NCBI GenBank assembly: GCA_964035545.1
Contig: OZ037769.1
Span: 9,897,429 to 9,961,428 of the forward strand
DNA: 64,000 nt
Direction of reading: 5' to 3'
Origin: Bugula neritina
Taxonomy: Eukaryota > Bryozoa > Gymnolaemata > Cheilostomatida > Bugulidae
Shown: positions 18,165 to 29,130 of the stretch, in pieces
Layout: every line of letters starts with the position of its first letter
Numbering within the stretch: position 1 is the first letter of the stretch
Position numbers and translations under genes: made by a program
The notes under the pieces: generated by a model
Told to the model about the DNA's origin: nothing
What the model saw: the letters and a program-made list of their open reading frames with translations, nothing else
The model's database searches: none

Positions 18165-21100
18165 ATCAGTGATCTGCATATGCAGTCACAGCGAAATCAT
18201 TTGAGGTCATCACTCGGTGTGTCTATAGAGCTAAGCCTTCTTGCGGCCAGCTCTAAGTTCGTCTCTGTGTCGCATTCTTTCCTCTTTAAAGATTTGCATG
18301 CATTTATGAACCATAGATCTCCATTTGGTCCTCCTTGCGGCATTTCATTCCCAGGTCTCTGTTCTGATGTGAGAGCATTTCATACTGTCTTTGAGACAGT
18401 CTTTAAAGCACTTCCTCTGTTCTCCTTGCAATCTTTTACCTATTTGTAGCTCCCCATAAAAGATCTGTTTAGAAAGTCTGTGTCCTTTCATTCTCACTAA
18501 ATGTCCCGACCAACGAAGTCTGTTCTTGATGGTGAAGCTTTCAAGGCTTGGAATATTTGTTTGTTGGTATACGCTGTTATTAGTGCGCTTGTCAGTCCAT
18601 TTGATGTCCAGTATTCCTCGCAATTTCCTCACGTGATGATTTTCTAGCTTTTTTATATCAGTACTGTAGGTAGCTCGTGTCTCAGTTGCATACAGAAGTG
18701 TTGGTATGATGACAGCCTTGTTCACTTTCAGCTTTGTGCTTACCTGCAGGTTGGAATTGTCAAAGACACTCTGCCTCAGCTTGCTGTAAGCAATACTAGC
18801 AGCTTAAAGACGTCTGTCAATCTCTCTCCTCAGTCTGGCCTTTGATGACAAGTTGCTTCTTAAGTACACAAAATCGTCAACAGGGCACAGTGTTTCACCC
18901 CCAGCAACAATAGTGGGAGGGTCAACATTTTTTCCTGGTTTTGGTTGGCAGATAACTTGTGTCTTCTTCGCATTTAGCTTCAGTTCAAGAGAGTTGTAAG
19001 CCTTCTCGAATGCAGTCATGGCAGCTTGAAGATGTTTTTCAGAATCCACCACTAGAGCATTGTCATCAGCATACTGCAACTCAAGGACTGATGTCTCTGA
19101 TGTTAGTGTCTTGGCACGCAGTCTTTACAGGTTAAACAGGTCCCCGATATAGTTTAGTCCGATGCCTGTAGGAAGTTCTTGTTTCACAAGGTACAGCACA
19201 GCAAACAAGTAGATAGAGAACAGCATTGGAGCTATAACACAGCCCTCTTTTACACCAGTTTGCACCTTGAAAGATTCTGATTTTTGGCCATTAACTAGGA
19301 CAGATGCTTCCATCTGATCATAAAGGAGACGGACCATTGTCAAAAACTTCAGGGGACATCCAATCTTTCCAAGTATGGTCTAGAGCAGGGGTGTCCAACC
19401 TTTTCAAACTGAGGGCCACAGAAATAGAATATTTCATGGTGAGGGCCACATTGTAAGCTTCAGCTTGTGCTGGGGGCCACAGCATTAGTATTTTTCAAAC
19501 TACTTTATTCCAAAACTTTATGAATCATTACACAATTAAGTCTCAATAGTTACTGCCAGCTGCATTTTTTGTGTTATTTGTATAAATAAGGCATTTAAAA
19601 GATGGCTTTTCACTTTAATTCATGTAAACAGTGAAAAATTATTTTAGCTTTATGCCTTCGAGGGCCACATAAATGTAGGCTGGGGGCCACATCCGGCCCT
19701 AGGGCCGCCTGTTGGACAGCCCTGGTCTAGAGGGATATTTTGTCCACAGTATCAAAAGCTTTTGTCAGACCGATGAAGGCCATGTACAGGTCCTGATGCT
19801 GTTCTCTACACTTTTCCTGGATCTGCCTTGCAGTAAAGATCATATCTACTGTGCCTCTATCTGGTCGGAAGACGCACTAAGATTCGGGGAGAATGTCTTC
19901 TGTTATGTGTGAAAGTCTTGTACATAAAATCCTGGCTAAGATTTTACCAGCTGTCGATAGGAGAGATATGCCTCTGTAGTTACCACAAAGTTTCACCCTT
20001 TTTGAAAATAGTCACAATCAGTGCGTCACGTAGATCGTCTCTATACTCTCAGTTGTCCAGATACGCAAGAATAGCTTGTGCAGTCTTCTGCTGAGTTCAG
20101 AGCATCCATGTTTGAAGACCTCGGCAGGTATTACATCAGCACCAGCAGCTTTCCCACATTTCATCGCTTTTAATGCAGATTTCAATTCCAGAAAAGATGG
20201 CTCTTTTGACATCTGGTCATGGTACTGCAGCTGAGGGAGCTTGTGCAGAACTGTATCGTCAACCGTAGAGGTCTGGGTTCAGGAGGCACGAAAAATATTC
20301 TTTCCAATGTTGCCTGATATCATCCTTATCCTTGTAAAGTACACCGTCCTTGTCCTTGACTGAAGCTGATCCTCGAGATGTTGGTCCATACAGCTTCCTG
20401 GTTTCTGCAAAAAACTCTCGGGTTTTGTTTTGAATTGCTAAGTTCTGCAATTCCATTGATTTTTCAGTTCACCAGTCATTCTGCATCTTCTGAATACGTC
20501 TCTGTACATTTGCTCTCACTGCATGGTACGCCTGCTTCTTATCTTTATTCCTGAAGTCATCTTGCCATGCTGAAAATTATACTCGCTTCTGAGCCAGGAG
20601 TTGTTCAATTACATGATCATCTTCATCAAACCAGTCCTGGTGAAGTCTCTTCGAGTTACCTAGCACAGCTTTACAAGTCTCGGTGATACAGCCCTTCAGG
20701 CAGGTCCAATTAGTGTCAACATCTGGGTCCTCGGGTAGGTCTTTCAGTTTTTCGGTAATCTTAGTCTCAAGGTTTTGTCTCACTGCCGGTTGTTGCAGGA
20801 GTCTGACATTGAACTGTGGTAGTGATGTGTGTTTTACTCGGCAGTATGTGAGCTAAATTGAGAAGCTCAACAAAGCTTTTACAAGTCTATGGTCTGTCCA
20901 GCAGCTGTCTGATGAATCGATAGCCTTCGTAATCTTCACATCAGCCAAATCTCTGCATCTGGTGATTGTGTAGTCTATTGGGTGCCAGTGACCAAAACGT
21001 GGGTGTCTTCAGGAAGTTTTACGCCTATTCTTCTGTCTGGACATGGTGTTTGTGATAACAAGTCCAAGTTATGCACATTTGCTGAGAAGCATCCGATCAT

Positions 21101-22275
21101 TTGCATTCACATTATCGATACCGTCTTTGCCGATAACCGTTTCCAAGTCTCATTGTCAGTACCAACTCTTGCGTTGAAGTCTCCCAGTAGAACAACCTTG
21201 TCAGCAATCGGGATCTGTGACACTGCGTGATCAAGAGCTGAATAGAATAGCTCCTTGTCAGCCTGTTCAGCCAAAAGCGTTTGAGCATATGCGCTGACCA
21301 GAGTAGCTTTCCTGTTATTTCCAATGTTTATCTGCAGAGTCATCAGTCAATCCGAGATTCCAACAGGAAGATGATCCATGTGCTTTCCCAGTTTATTCTT
21401 GACAGCAAAACCCACTCCATACAGCCTGTGGTCATCTGCCTCCTTTCGTTTCTAATAGAATGTATAGCCGCCGTGGACCTCAGTCAACTGACCCTCATCT
21501 GCGAGTCTAGTCTCTTGAAGTGCAGCGATTTCAATGTTCAGTCTTCTGAGTTCACGCGCCACAAATGCAGTACGCCTCACAGGTCTGTTACTGCTCCTAT
21601 TGTCCATAAGTGTTCAAACGTTCCATGTTGCCAATACCATATGTTGTTATCTACCCCATGAAGGTGAACGATGTAGTTGCGGCATTCCAGCCAGGTTGAG
21701 GTTGAACAGACCATGTCTGGGACACATTTTATAGCCCCTTCCTCAGATTGAGGTGAGCAGGGCGGTCTCTAGAAAGGGCTGCTCAGTCGTCAAAGCCACT
21801 ACCGAACATCTCTCCTGTCCAATCCAAGAGATGAGCAACTGATAAGCTTTCACCGCCTATGGGCTAGTTGGGAGCTGAAGATTTCTAGACTTCACTACCC
21901 TGTCCCAACCTTTTAATCGCCATAGGGCTTTGTGTGGGTGTTTGCAGGCAGAATGTTGTGTGTGGATTAAAGTGGTTCTCATGATGCACTACAGAGACCC
22001 ACTGACTTGGCTTGTCATACCCTGATCCAATGACAAGGATACCTCGACAATTGGGAATATAATAAGTTGCAATGGACAACCGTTAGTCTGTAATTATTGG
22101 TATTGCTGTCGGGATTCCATGGGCCGGAGATGTTTCTTGGTGGATATTGTTTTAAGTTCCTCCAGGTCCCTCTAAAAGAGGAGTTGTCGGTTTAGTCGCA
22201 GACGGCCTGACCCATGTAACAGGTAGCACTGGATTACATGGTTACCAGTAGCAGGTTGGCGATCAACCTGACCTG
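18165..22275 (-). pseudogene. Non-LTR retrotransposon (LINE), decayed
   Basis: Minus-strand pieces in order: endonuclease (about 21100-21350; VVLLGDFNARVG, with surrounding SAYAQTLL), linker (20577-20783; 20259-20456 with RQHWKEYFSCLLN), reverse transcriptase (20018-20212 KCGKAAGADVIPAEVF; 19125-19343 GVKEGCVIAPMLFSIYL; catalytic QYADD at about 19079), and the C-terminal region (18345-18725; LLYATETR, RLRWSGHLVRM, KCFKDCLKDSMK, ETWE). Frames are broken by stops and indels. The region 21350-22275 is its 5' part, with no long frame. A LINE protein nicks target DNA and copies its RNA there. The clade is uncertain (RTE or CR1-like). A hAT-type MITE interrupts it at 19386-19724. Confidence 0.85.
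19386..19724. mobile_element. hAT-type non-autonomous element (MITE)
   Basis: 339 bp, terminal inverted repeats CAGGGGTGTCCAAC / GTTGGACAGCCCTG (one mismatch), flanked by a perfect 8-bp duplication GTCTAGAG (19378-19385 and 19725-19732). The 8-bp duplication and CAGGG ends are typical of the hAT superfamily. Internal GGGGGCCACA repeats. It inserted into the LINE. Confidence 0.9.
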
Positions 22276-22279
22276 ACAG

Positions 22280-25192
22280 TCACTGTGACTGTGTCAAGCG
22301 AGACTGTTGGTCTAAACTTTGTCTCACTTTGAGCCGCACATCACGCCCCATCTTTGCCCAGTAACACTGGAGTGACAACTTAGCGAACACCCTATAGACT
22401 TCTGAATGAAGTTGCTTATGGGTGTCCAAAGATAACTCCCGGCAGATAGCAGCAGGGCAGACCACCCTCTCTCTCTCTGGGTGTCTGCCGTTGGCGGCCA
22501 TTGTGGTAGTCAGGAGTTTATCCCCGTTGATCCGTAAGGAGTTCCAGCATTGACAGAATAGCCGGAACTCAGCGCATACCTACTTCAGCCGTTCTTCACT
22601 GGGCCGCCTCCCGTCGTTCTTGGCCCAGATACATCTGCTACCACTCTAGGAAAAGTTTTTCTCAGCTCAGAGACATTACCGGCTAAAATGGGGTCAGTGC
22701 GGAAAGTCTGTACAGCCTCCGCATTTTTGCCAGTCGCCGACATCAGCTGGCCGTGCTCTAAGCTCTACTCCACTCTGTTGCCAGGCGGTGTCTCCAACTT
22801 GAACTGTAAGGGCCTACATCCTCCTTCTCGATGCCGAGACGCTGTCTGCATCCTCCATTAGGTTGCCGGCTCAGCCCGTCTGCATTGCCATGTTTCTTGC
22901 AGGGTTGATGTTCGATCTGGTAAGAAAACTCAGCTAAGATTTGAAGCCACGGTGCGACCTGGCTGGAAGGTTCGGCTTTTTTGCACAACCAAATCAATGA
23001 GGCATGGTTCGTACACAGCTGAAACCTTCTGCAATAGAAATAAGGTCTAAAGTGTTTCACTGCTTCGATTACTGCTAAGAGCTCCTTCCTGGTGGTGCAG
23101 TAATTCCTTTCAGTGGCGGAAAGAGACTTACTGTAGTAGGCTACTACCCTTTCTCAGCCCTCCTGCACTTGCGACAACACAGCACCGCCATTGTGGTCGC
23201 TGGTGTCCATATCCAAGATGTACTCCCAAGCCGAGTCGGGGTAGGCCAATACGGGCGTTTCAAGCAAGCAACCCTTGAAACGGTCAAACACCTGTTAATC
23301 GACCGGAGACTACTGCCAGAGAACCCCCTTTGCGGTGAGCAGATTTAACGGCTGCGTTATCCCCGCAAAGGTCTGGTATGTACTGCCAGTAGTACCCTAC
23401 CAGACCTAGGAATGCCTGGAGTCCGGTCAAAACCTTGGGGATGACCCAGTCTTCAGTTGCCCGTAATTTCTCGGGATTCGTCGCCACGCCATTTCAATGG
23501 ACGACGAACCCAGGTACTTAACCTACGCCTGTAACAGAGCGCACTAGAAGAGTTTCAGCTACAGACTGGCGCCTCTGAGTCGTTCGAAAACCTCCTTCAG
23601 ACGGCTGAAATAAGTCGCAAAGTCTGGAAAAATCACGATGATGTCATCGAGGTAGATGAGCAGTGTCTTCCATTGCAGTCCGCTCATGACCCGCTCCATG
23701 GGTCTTTGAAAAGTGGCCGGGGCGGAGGTCAACTCAAACGACAGCACCTTCCATTTTCAGAGCCCGTCGCGCGTTATAAACGCAGCCTTATCCTGAGCAT
23801 CAGTACTAAGGGGGGGGCTGCTAGTACCTGCTTAGCAAGTCTAATGCACCGAAGTAGTTGCTACCGGCCAGGGCGTCTAGATTCATCAATGCCGGGAAGA
23901 GGGTATACGTCCTGTATGATTACGCTATTGAGCTTGCAGTCATCCACAAAGAACCACCAACTCCGGTATTTCTTCCGGACCAAACAGACCGGCAAGCTCC
24001 ATGCACTGTGTGCTGGCTCTATGAGGCCACAGTCTGGCAGATCCCAAATTTGCCGACTTACCTCTTTTTCCAGCCCCAACCTACCTGTAGGTTGGCGGAT
24101 TGTGACCGTTCTCGCAGCCAGGGGAATCTCGTGGACAGCTTGCGTCAGGCCCACGTCATGGTCTCTGCTACTGAACATGTCCTTGTACTCCCGCAGCAAT
24201 TTTGCCATGGCCAGGCGTTCCTCGTTGCTTGCGCAGCCCTGACAGGGCGCTTTGTACAAGTCCTTGACATGTGCTGGGACCAGCGCCGACCTTTCTGCTG
24301 AAGTCGACAGGGGTCATTCGTTGCCTCGCCCAACGACGGCCCCACATCTCCTTCCTTGACAGAGTGAAACCGGCCCACCATGGACCCAGCTGGCATATCC
24401 ACCGACTCCGTGAAGGGGTTGACGCGCTGCACTAAGATCTCTCCTCGCGCAGTCAACTGATTTAAGCTGCTGGCAAGTTGGATTTTATCAGGCGCGCCTT
24501 CCACCACCCCTAGTTCTGGGATCCGCCTAATATTCACCCTGCAGTAGATAGTGGCTCGGAAGGGCCAGGTATCGTACAGCTCCATACTACCTGCCCACTT
24601 ACCACCAAGAGACGGCCGAACTTGTCAACACAGGTAAGTTCACACCCAGCCATAACCATCCCAGATTAGCTAAAGTCAATATGGCATTCGTGTCTTTTCA
24701 AGAACGGCTTCCCGAGGATAGCATTGCCCTTGAGTTGACTGAAAATGAACGTCTCCCGGATGGCCTGATCCCGTACATGTCCCGTCAACTCAACTATACC
24801 ATAAAAGGGAATATACGACCCATCGTGTTCCCGTCGTATGGTTCCAATCTAGCCTTATCTCTAGCGCTGATGGTGTCAACGAGCTGGCGACTTAGGAGGT
24901 TCGTAGTGCACCCCAAATCTGGCACGAAAGTGACAGCTTTACCGGCTACTTTACCTGGTAGGGAGTAGCTGTTTTCGAGGGGGGCGCACCTGCACTTCCC
25001 TAGTGCGCTCTCTCTCTCTGCAGGAGACGCCTCTTTCGCTTTGGGTTTCAGCCGAAGTAGCCTGCAACGGTTGTGGACATGCCTTCGAATGATAAGAAGT
25101 GTTCCACCTAGCTCCTGTTCCTCCTCAGACTCTGGTTCTGGCAACTCGAAGGTAGTAGGCCAGCTGTACAGCTTGCCTGTCCATTGTGGCAC
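22280..25192 (-). pseudogene. Pol remnant of element C
   Basis: Pieces in element order on the minus strand: protease (24794-25192) where the catalytic DSG reads DLG in VPDLGCTTNLLS; inter-domain region (24145-24585); reverse transcriptase (23861-24259 EIPLAARTVTIRQP to VYPLPGIDES; 23559-23747 LTSAPATFQRPME and YLDD); RNase H side (22758-23487); integrase zinc-binding start (22280-22501, DTHKQLHSEV and GRDVRLKVRQ). Many frameshifts and stops; it is not functional. Confidence 0.85.
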
Positions 25193-25396
25193 CTGCTACT
25201 TCCGCAAAGTTGTTTGTCTCGCCAGTACGTGCTGCTGACGGTTCCTCCACGCAGGGGGTCGTATTTCCGACCCGCAGCTGGCGGAAGTTCCTACGTTCCG
25301 CAATAGTTTAACCCTCTCTGCATAGAGGAACCCTCCCTATGGGAGGGTTCGTGGCTACCACAATCCCAGCAAGTGCTAGCCCGATCCCTTGGCAAC

Positions 25397-25660
25397 CTTT
25401 TAGACTTATTTGTAAACGTCTATATCTCAATCATTTTTCTAGACTGAGTCTTAAAATTTGATGTGGCGAATATTTGAAATTTTATCAACATTTACAAAAA
25501 TTAAATCATATTCAATGGCTTAGCATATATGCACACAAGGTATTCTGTACTGTGTTGCTACTAGTGTAAATTGATAGGTATTATCAAATCGCACAGCAAA
25601 TTTTAAGGCTCAGTCTAGAAAAATAATTGAGATATGGATGTTTATAGATTGGTCTAAAAG
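25397..25660. mobile_element. Palindromic MITE in element C
   Basis: The first and last ~64 bp are inverted copies of one another (CTTTTAGAC...TTTTTCTAGACTGAG...TTAAAATTTG against its complement), giving a 264-bp foldback unit. No target duplication could be fixed. Confidence 0.7.
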
Positions 25661-25810
25661 TAGAAATCCTAAATTTTCCTCAAAATTTTCCTCAACTTTT
25701 GTCCAAAAAAGTAGTCATTTTTTAAAAAGTGTTTGTCAGGCCAAAAATATTTAAGGATAGTACTCAGGACATGTGTAGGTCTATTTGGTGCAATATAAAC
25801 AAAATCTGAG

Positions 25811-26318
25811 GGTTTCATCCCACATAGACGCTTCCCAGATAGACGCTATTTTTATTTTGTACCATAATAATGTATATAACTGGTTTATTGATTGCTAAAT
25901 GGCTAATTTGCTTATAATAGCTATTATAGCTGATATAAAGTGTCTGGAATAATTATAGCCCACTTTTCACAGACCTGTGTGGGGCAAAAAACAGTAATAC
26001 ATTATTAATAGACATTATTTTTGATAGGTACTTATTAACGAAATATTTTTTTTCGAATAACAAAAAGTATAAAATATGCAAAATCACTAAGTGAATGCAG
26101 ATCAAAGACATTTATTTATGTGCTAAATAGAAAACAATTGATCCAAGTTTATTTAAATATACCTTTATTTTAATAATATTCAAATAAATTGCACATAAAA
26201 TATGTATTGCACCAAAATAAATAAAGAGCGTTCAACTGGGAGGCGTCTAAGTGAGAAGCATCCAAGTGGGTAAGTTAGCCTAGCGTCTAACTGGGAAGCG
26301 TCTATCTGGGATGACACC
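25811..26318. mobile_element. TIR element with GCGTCTA subterminal repeats
   Basis: 508 bp with 36-bp terminal inverted repeats (3 mismatches; GGT(T/G)TCATCCCA...TAGACGC) flanked by a perfect 8-bp duplication AATCTGAG (25803-25810 and 26319-26326). Near the right end a ~15-bp unit GCGTCTAnnTGGGA is repeated about five times. No coding frame. The 8-bp duplication fits hAT or another 8-bp class. Confidence 0.85.
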
Positions 26319-26459
26319 AATCTGAGACGCAAAGTCGTGTGCCATTTGGTGAGTTGGCATGGAGTGACCCTATACTATGTTGACTCAATCTGAACTTGTT
26401 ATTTACCAGTAGGCATTGTATAGGAAAAGGATGAATTTTTTAAGATTTAAAAATTTGAA

Positions 26460-26605
26460 GTAATTGACATGTAATTATAAAGTAATTGTAAAAATCAATT
26501 ACATTAGATATGTAATTAATTACAATTTCATTTTTATACATCAATTACAAATTACATTCAATTACTTCAAAAAATGTAATCAATTACAGCCAATTACAAT
26601 TACAA
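26460..26605. repeat. TAATTACA-type degenerate repeat
   Basis: Alternating GTAATTG / CAATTAC words that can fold on themselves. 26327-26459 and 26606-26820 hold nothing else certain; homology to Gag of element C resumes by about 26820. Confidence 0.6.
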
Positions 26606-26823
26606 ATTACAATAACCCCAACCCTGCCCCGCGGCTTCGATGTAATTGATTGGCCAGCAAGTAGGCCTCACCCTCACACAGTGCGCCCTCGACTGTCGCG
26701 ACTCCCCTTGCCAGAAATTGGTGATGGAGCCCTTAGTCGTTGATGGACTGCACTAACGCGTCAAAGGTGTACTGCTCGCGGTTAACCGGTAACAAGTTGC
26801 TATACGTGATCTGTGCCAACTTC

Positions 26824-27270
26824 TTAACCGTGGCGGCATGCTCTTGGAAGGAGGTGTTGTAAACAGACCTGTTCCACTATGGAGGAGATGCCAATCCTCG
26901 TCCTCAAAGCTGCGAATATACCTCCGACATCAGGTTCCAGCTCATATGGTTCAGAAGTTTTTGCCAGCGACATTCGCAACTTTAGCAGAGCTACGCGGGG
27001 TGGCCACTGAGTGACTTCTGTCACCTCACTGGACTCCTGAATAAACTGTTCAGACTCAGACTCCTAAATATACTGTTCTACGTCTTTGTTGCTGATAAAG
27101 ACGAAGGCTTTCAGGTCATACCTGTCACCAGGTAATTCCATGTGAGCCTCCTCACCTCCTAGCATGGGATTTGCGAGAACAACATTATTATCTGGCTCAC
27201 TGTTTTCTTCTGGTGCAGACTGCGCCGGTTCCTCTGCCCCAGCGGGAGCTCTTCCCTCAAAGTCCGCCAT
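26824..27270 (-). pseudogene. Gag remnant of element C
   Basis: The ATG at 27270 opens a frame with an acidic N-terminus, GGEEAH and NKDVEQYI, then a stop. Homology continues at 27024 with EVTQWPPRVALLKLR and FAALRTRIG. These match FTGSEDVEQFI, WPHRVALIQLR and LAALRARFG of element A Gag. It is broken by at least one stop and a frameshift. Confidence 0.75.
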
Positions 27271-27332
27271 TTTTACTTCCTCATTATAGTCCAGATGTAG
27301 TTAAGACAACATAATAAAATTCTACCGCTGCC

Positions 27333-27972
27333 CCCCCCCCCCCAAAGCCTGCCTAAGTGTTCCAAATTCAAGTACTTGGGCACAACAATCCAACAAGAGG
27401 GAGGCTGTCGGAGGGAGGTTGAGCTGAGAATATCCAAAGCTTGGAATAAGTGGAGAGAGCTGTCTGGTGTGCTCTGTGACAAGAAAATGCCCACAAAACT
27501 CAAAGTGCTGATTTACAAAATAGCTATTGGACCAACCCTACTATACGGAAATGAGACTTGGCCCATCACAAAATCTCTGGCAGACAAGATGTCATCATGT
27601 GAGATGCGCATGCTGCGATACAGTTTGAATGTCAGTTTAGAGGATCATAAGCCAAATGAGAAAATAACAGCAGAAGCGAGAGTGATGCCAATTAAAGACC
27701 TGATGAGGAAAAGACGAATGCAGTGGTATGGACATGTTAGAAGAAGAGAAAGCGAGGAAGACATCCGGAGAGTGTCAGAGATGACAGTTGAGGGAGTTCG
27801 ACCTAGGGGTAGACCAAAGCAAAGATGGTGTGATACAATAAACTCAGACCTTAGATGGCTTGATCTAGATGGCGCAGATGCTGAAGATCGGGTTCGATGG
27901 AGATGCCTGGTAGAACTTGGTATCAAGCAAAAACCCGCCACCCGTGCAGGACCACGACGGTGAAAGGTGACC
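27333..27972 (+). pseudogene. 5'-truncated LINE insertion, C-terminal end of reverse transcriptase protein
   Basis: The frame reads KFKYLGTTIQQEGG, then LLYGNETWPI, RRMQWYGHVRRRE, RPRGRPKQRWCDTINSDL and ends in TGA at 27961. These are the usual C-terminal blocks of LINE reverse transcriptase proteins. The fragment is flanked by a perfect 20-bp duplication (27313-27332 and 27973-27992), as made by target-primed reverse transcription. It starts in a run of C and ends soon after the stop. The target was the primer site and leader of element C, so the insertion is younger than C. Confidence 0.9.
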
Positions 27973-27978
27973 AATAAA

Positions 27979-27996
27979 ATTCTACCGCTGCCACCA
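27979..27996 (-). promoter_or_regulatory. Primer binding site of element C
   Basis: On the minus strand this reads TGGTGGCAGCGGTAGAAT, 16 of 18 matches to the element A site, one base from the LTR. A partial second copy lies in the LINE target duplication at 27313-27332. Confidence 0.75.
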
Positions 27997-27997
27997 C

Positions 27998-28347
27998 TGT
28001 TGTAGTTTTGTGAATCACAACTATTTGTGGGTATTATTGTGTAATTGACTACTGCATCATTATTGAGGTTATAACAGAACCGAGCGTGTTGATTTATACG
28101 ATATTATTATATTAGTTACAAAATATACAGAGCAATAGAGGTTACATCAGTTGTTAAAAGACAAAAGCACAATAATACAAAAGTTAACTATCTAGTTACT
28201 AGCGTGGTCCTCAAACTGCCGTGCGCGCCGGCTGGCGCTGTTTATAGGCGTTGGGTAACGTGTTCAATGTCAGTGCTAATTGGCGGGTAGCTTCCAGTGT
28301 TACGCATGTGAAGCCGGAAGACTAGGATCGAAACTGATAGATACACA
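27998..28347 (-). repeat. 5' LTR of element C (proposed bounds)
   Basis: In element sense it starts TGTGTATC and ends CTACAACA, about 350 bp, with a TATA-like CCTATAAACAG and a GCCAATTAGC (CCAAT-like) motif. The 3' boundary next to the primer site is firm; the outer boundary is a guess, because the other LTR is missing. Confidence 0.6.
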
Positions 28348-28461
28348 TGATTAAAAAGAGGTAAACATGAGCAAAATCCATGAACAAAAACATAATCGTC
28401 AAAGATATTTATATTATTGATAATAAAGATAGATTGAATGAATTACAGGCATAATACCCAG

Positions 28462-29130
28462 TTAATACATGGCAAAACCCGCAAATGTTGATGGTAATTT
28501 GCATTTCCTAACTGACCCAAAAGATTGGGGTTCAGAATTAGGGTCAGAAGAATCTGGGTCTGCAGTCTGCAAAGGACTTTGAACCAACTGCTTAGCAAAG
28601 GAAACATTTTGCCTCGGAACATCTCCAGATAGTTCAGAACACACCATATCCAAACCCTCTTGGTATGGATCTGAACTAAAATTAGTACCCAGCTTACTTC
28701 TTTTTTTCTCGCCTCATTAAAACAGTATCACTTTGATTATTAGAATATTTTCTTGTACCACGGTCAGCATGATCCTTCATCTTTTACTTATATTGTGCAT
28801 CAGACTCGCACGCCTCATCTACTGTGCCTTTTATGTTGTTTAACGAAATGAGAAGTTGTATTCGCATTCCTTGACCAAACGGTGTCAGACTGGTAGCAGT
28901 GTGTGACGTACTTTTCTAAATTTTCACCTTGAGAGTTGACAGTTTTGAGGAATTTCTGTATGGTACAGTTGGTTCTCTCAACTTCTCATTTAGCTTTTAT
29001 ACCACAACATTTCAGGTAGAACTGCATTTCTTGTGAAATGAATTGTGAGCAATTGTTAGACCTGAGCATCTCTGAGTACCCATAGACCGCAAAAACCTCA
29101 TTCGAAAAAGAAACAATTTTCTCAGGGGGT
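28462..29130 (-). pseudogene. Remnant of a fourth LTR retroelement, integrase end
   Basis: Minus strand from about 29095: EVFAVYGYSEMLRSNNCSQFISQEMQFYLKCCGI is the usual integrase block around the second catalytic Asp (here replaced by Asn), then EVERTNCTIQKFLKTV around the catalytic Glu, with a stop just before it, and a YVTHCYQ block. The frame 28462-28653 may be the polyprotein tail. It is not of the A/B/C family. It is dead. Confidence 0.6.

Larger units (their letters stand above)
22280..28347 (-). mobile_element. Gypsy-type element C, 3'-truncated and interrupted
   Basis: Minus-strand relative of A and B. From right to left: proposed 5' LTR (27998-28347), primer site (27979-27996), gag start, an inserted LINE (27333-27972), the rest of gag, a block of inserted TIR elements and other DNA (about 25330-26640), then protease, reverse transcriptase, RNase H and the integrase zinc domain, where it is cut off next to the minus-strand LINE. 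Confidence 0.8.
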
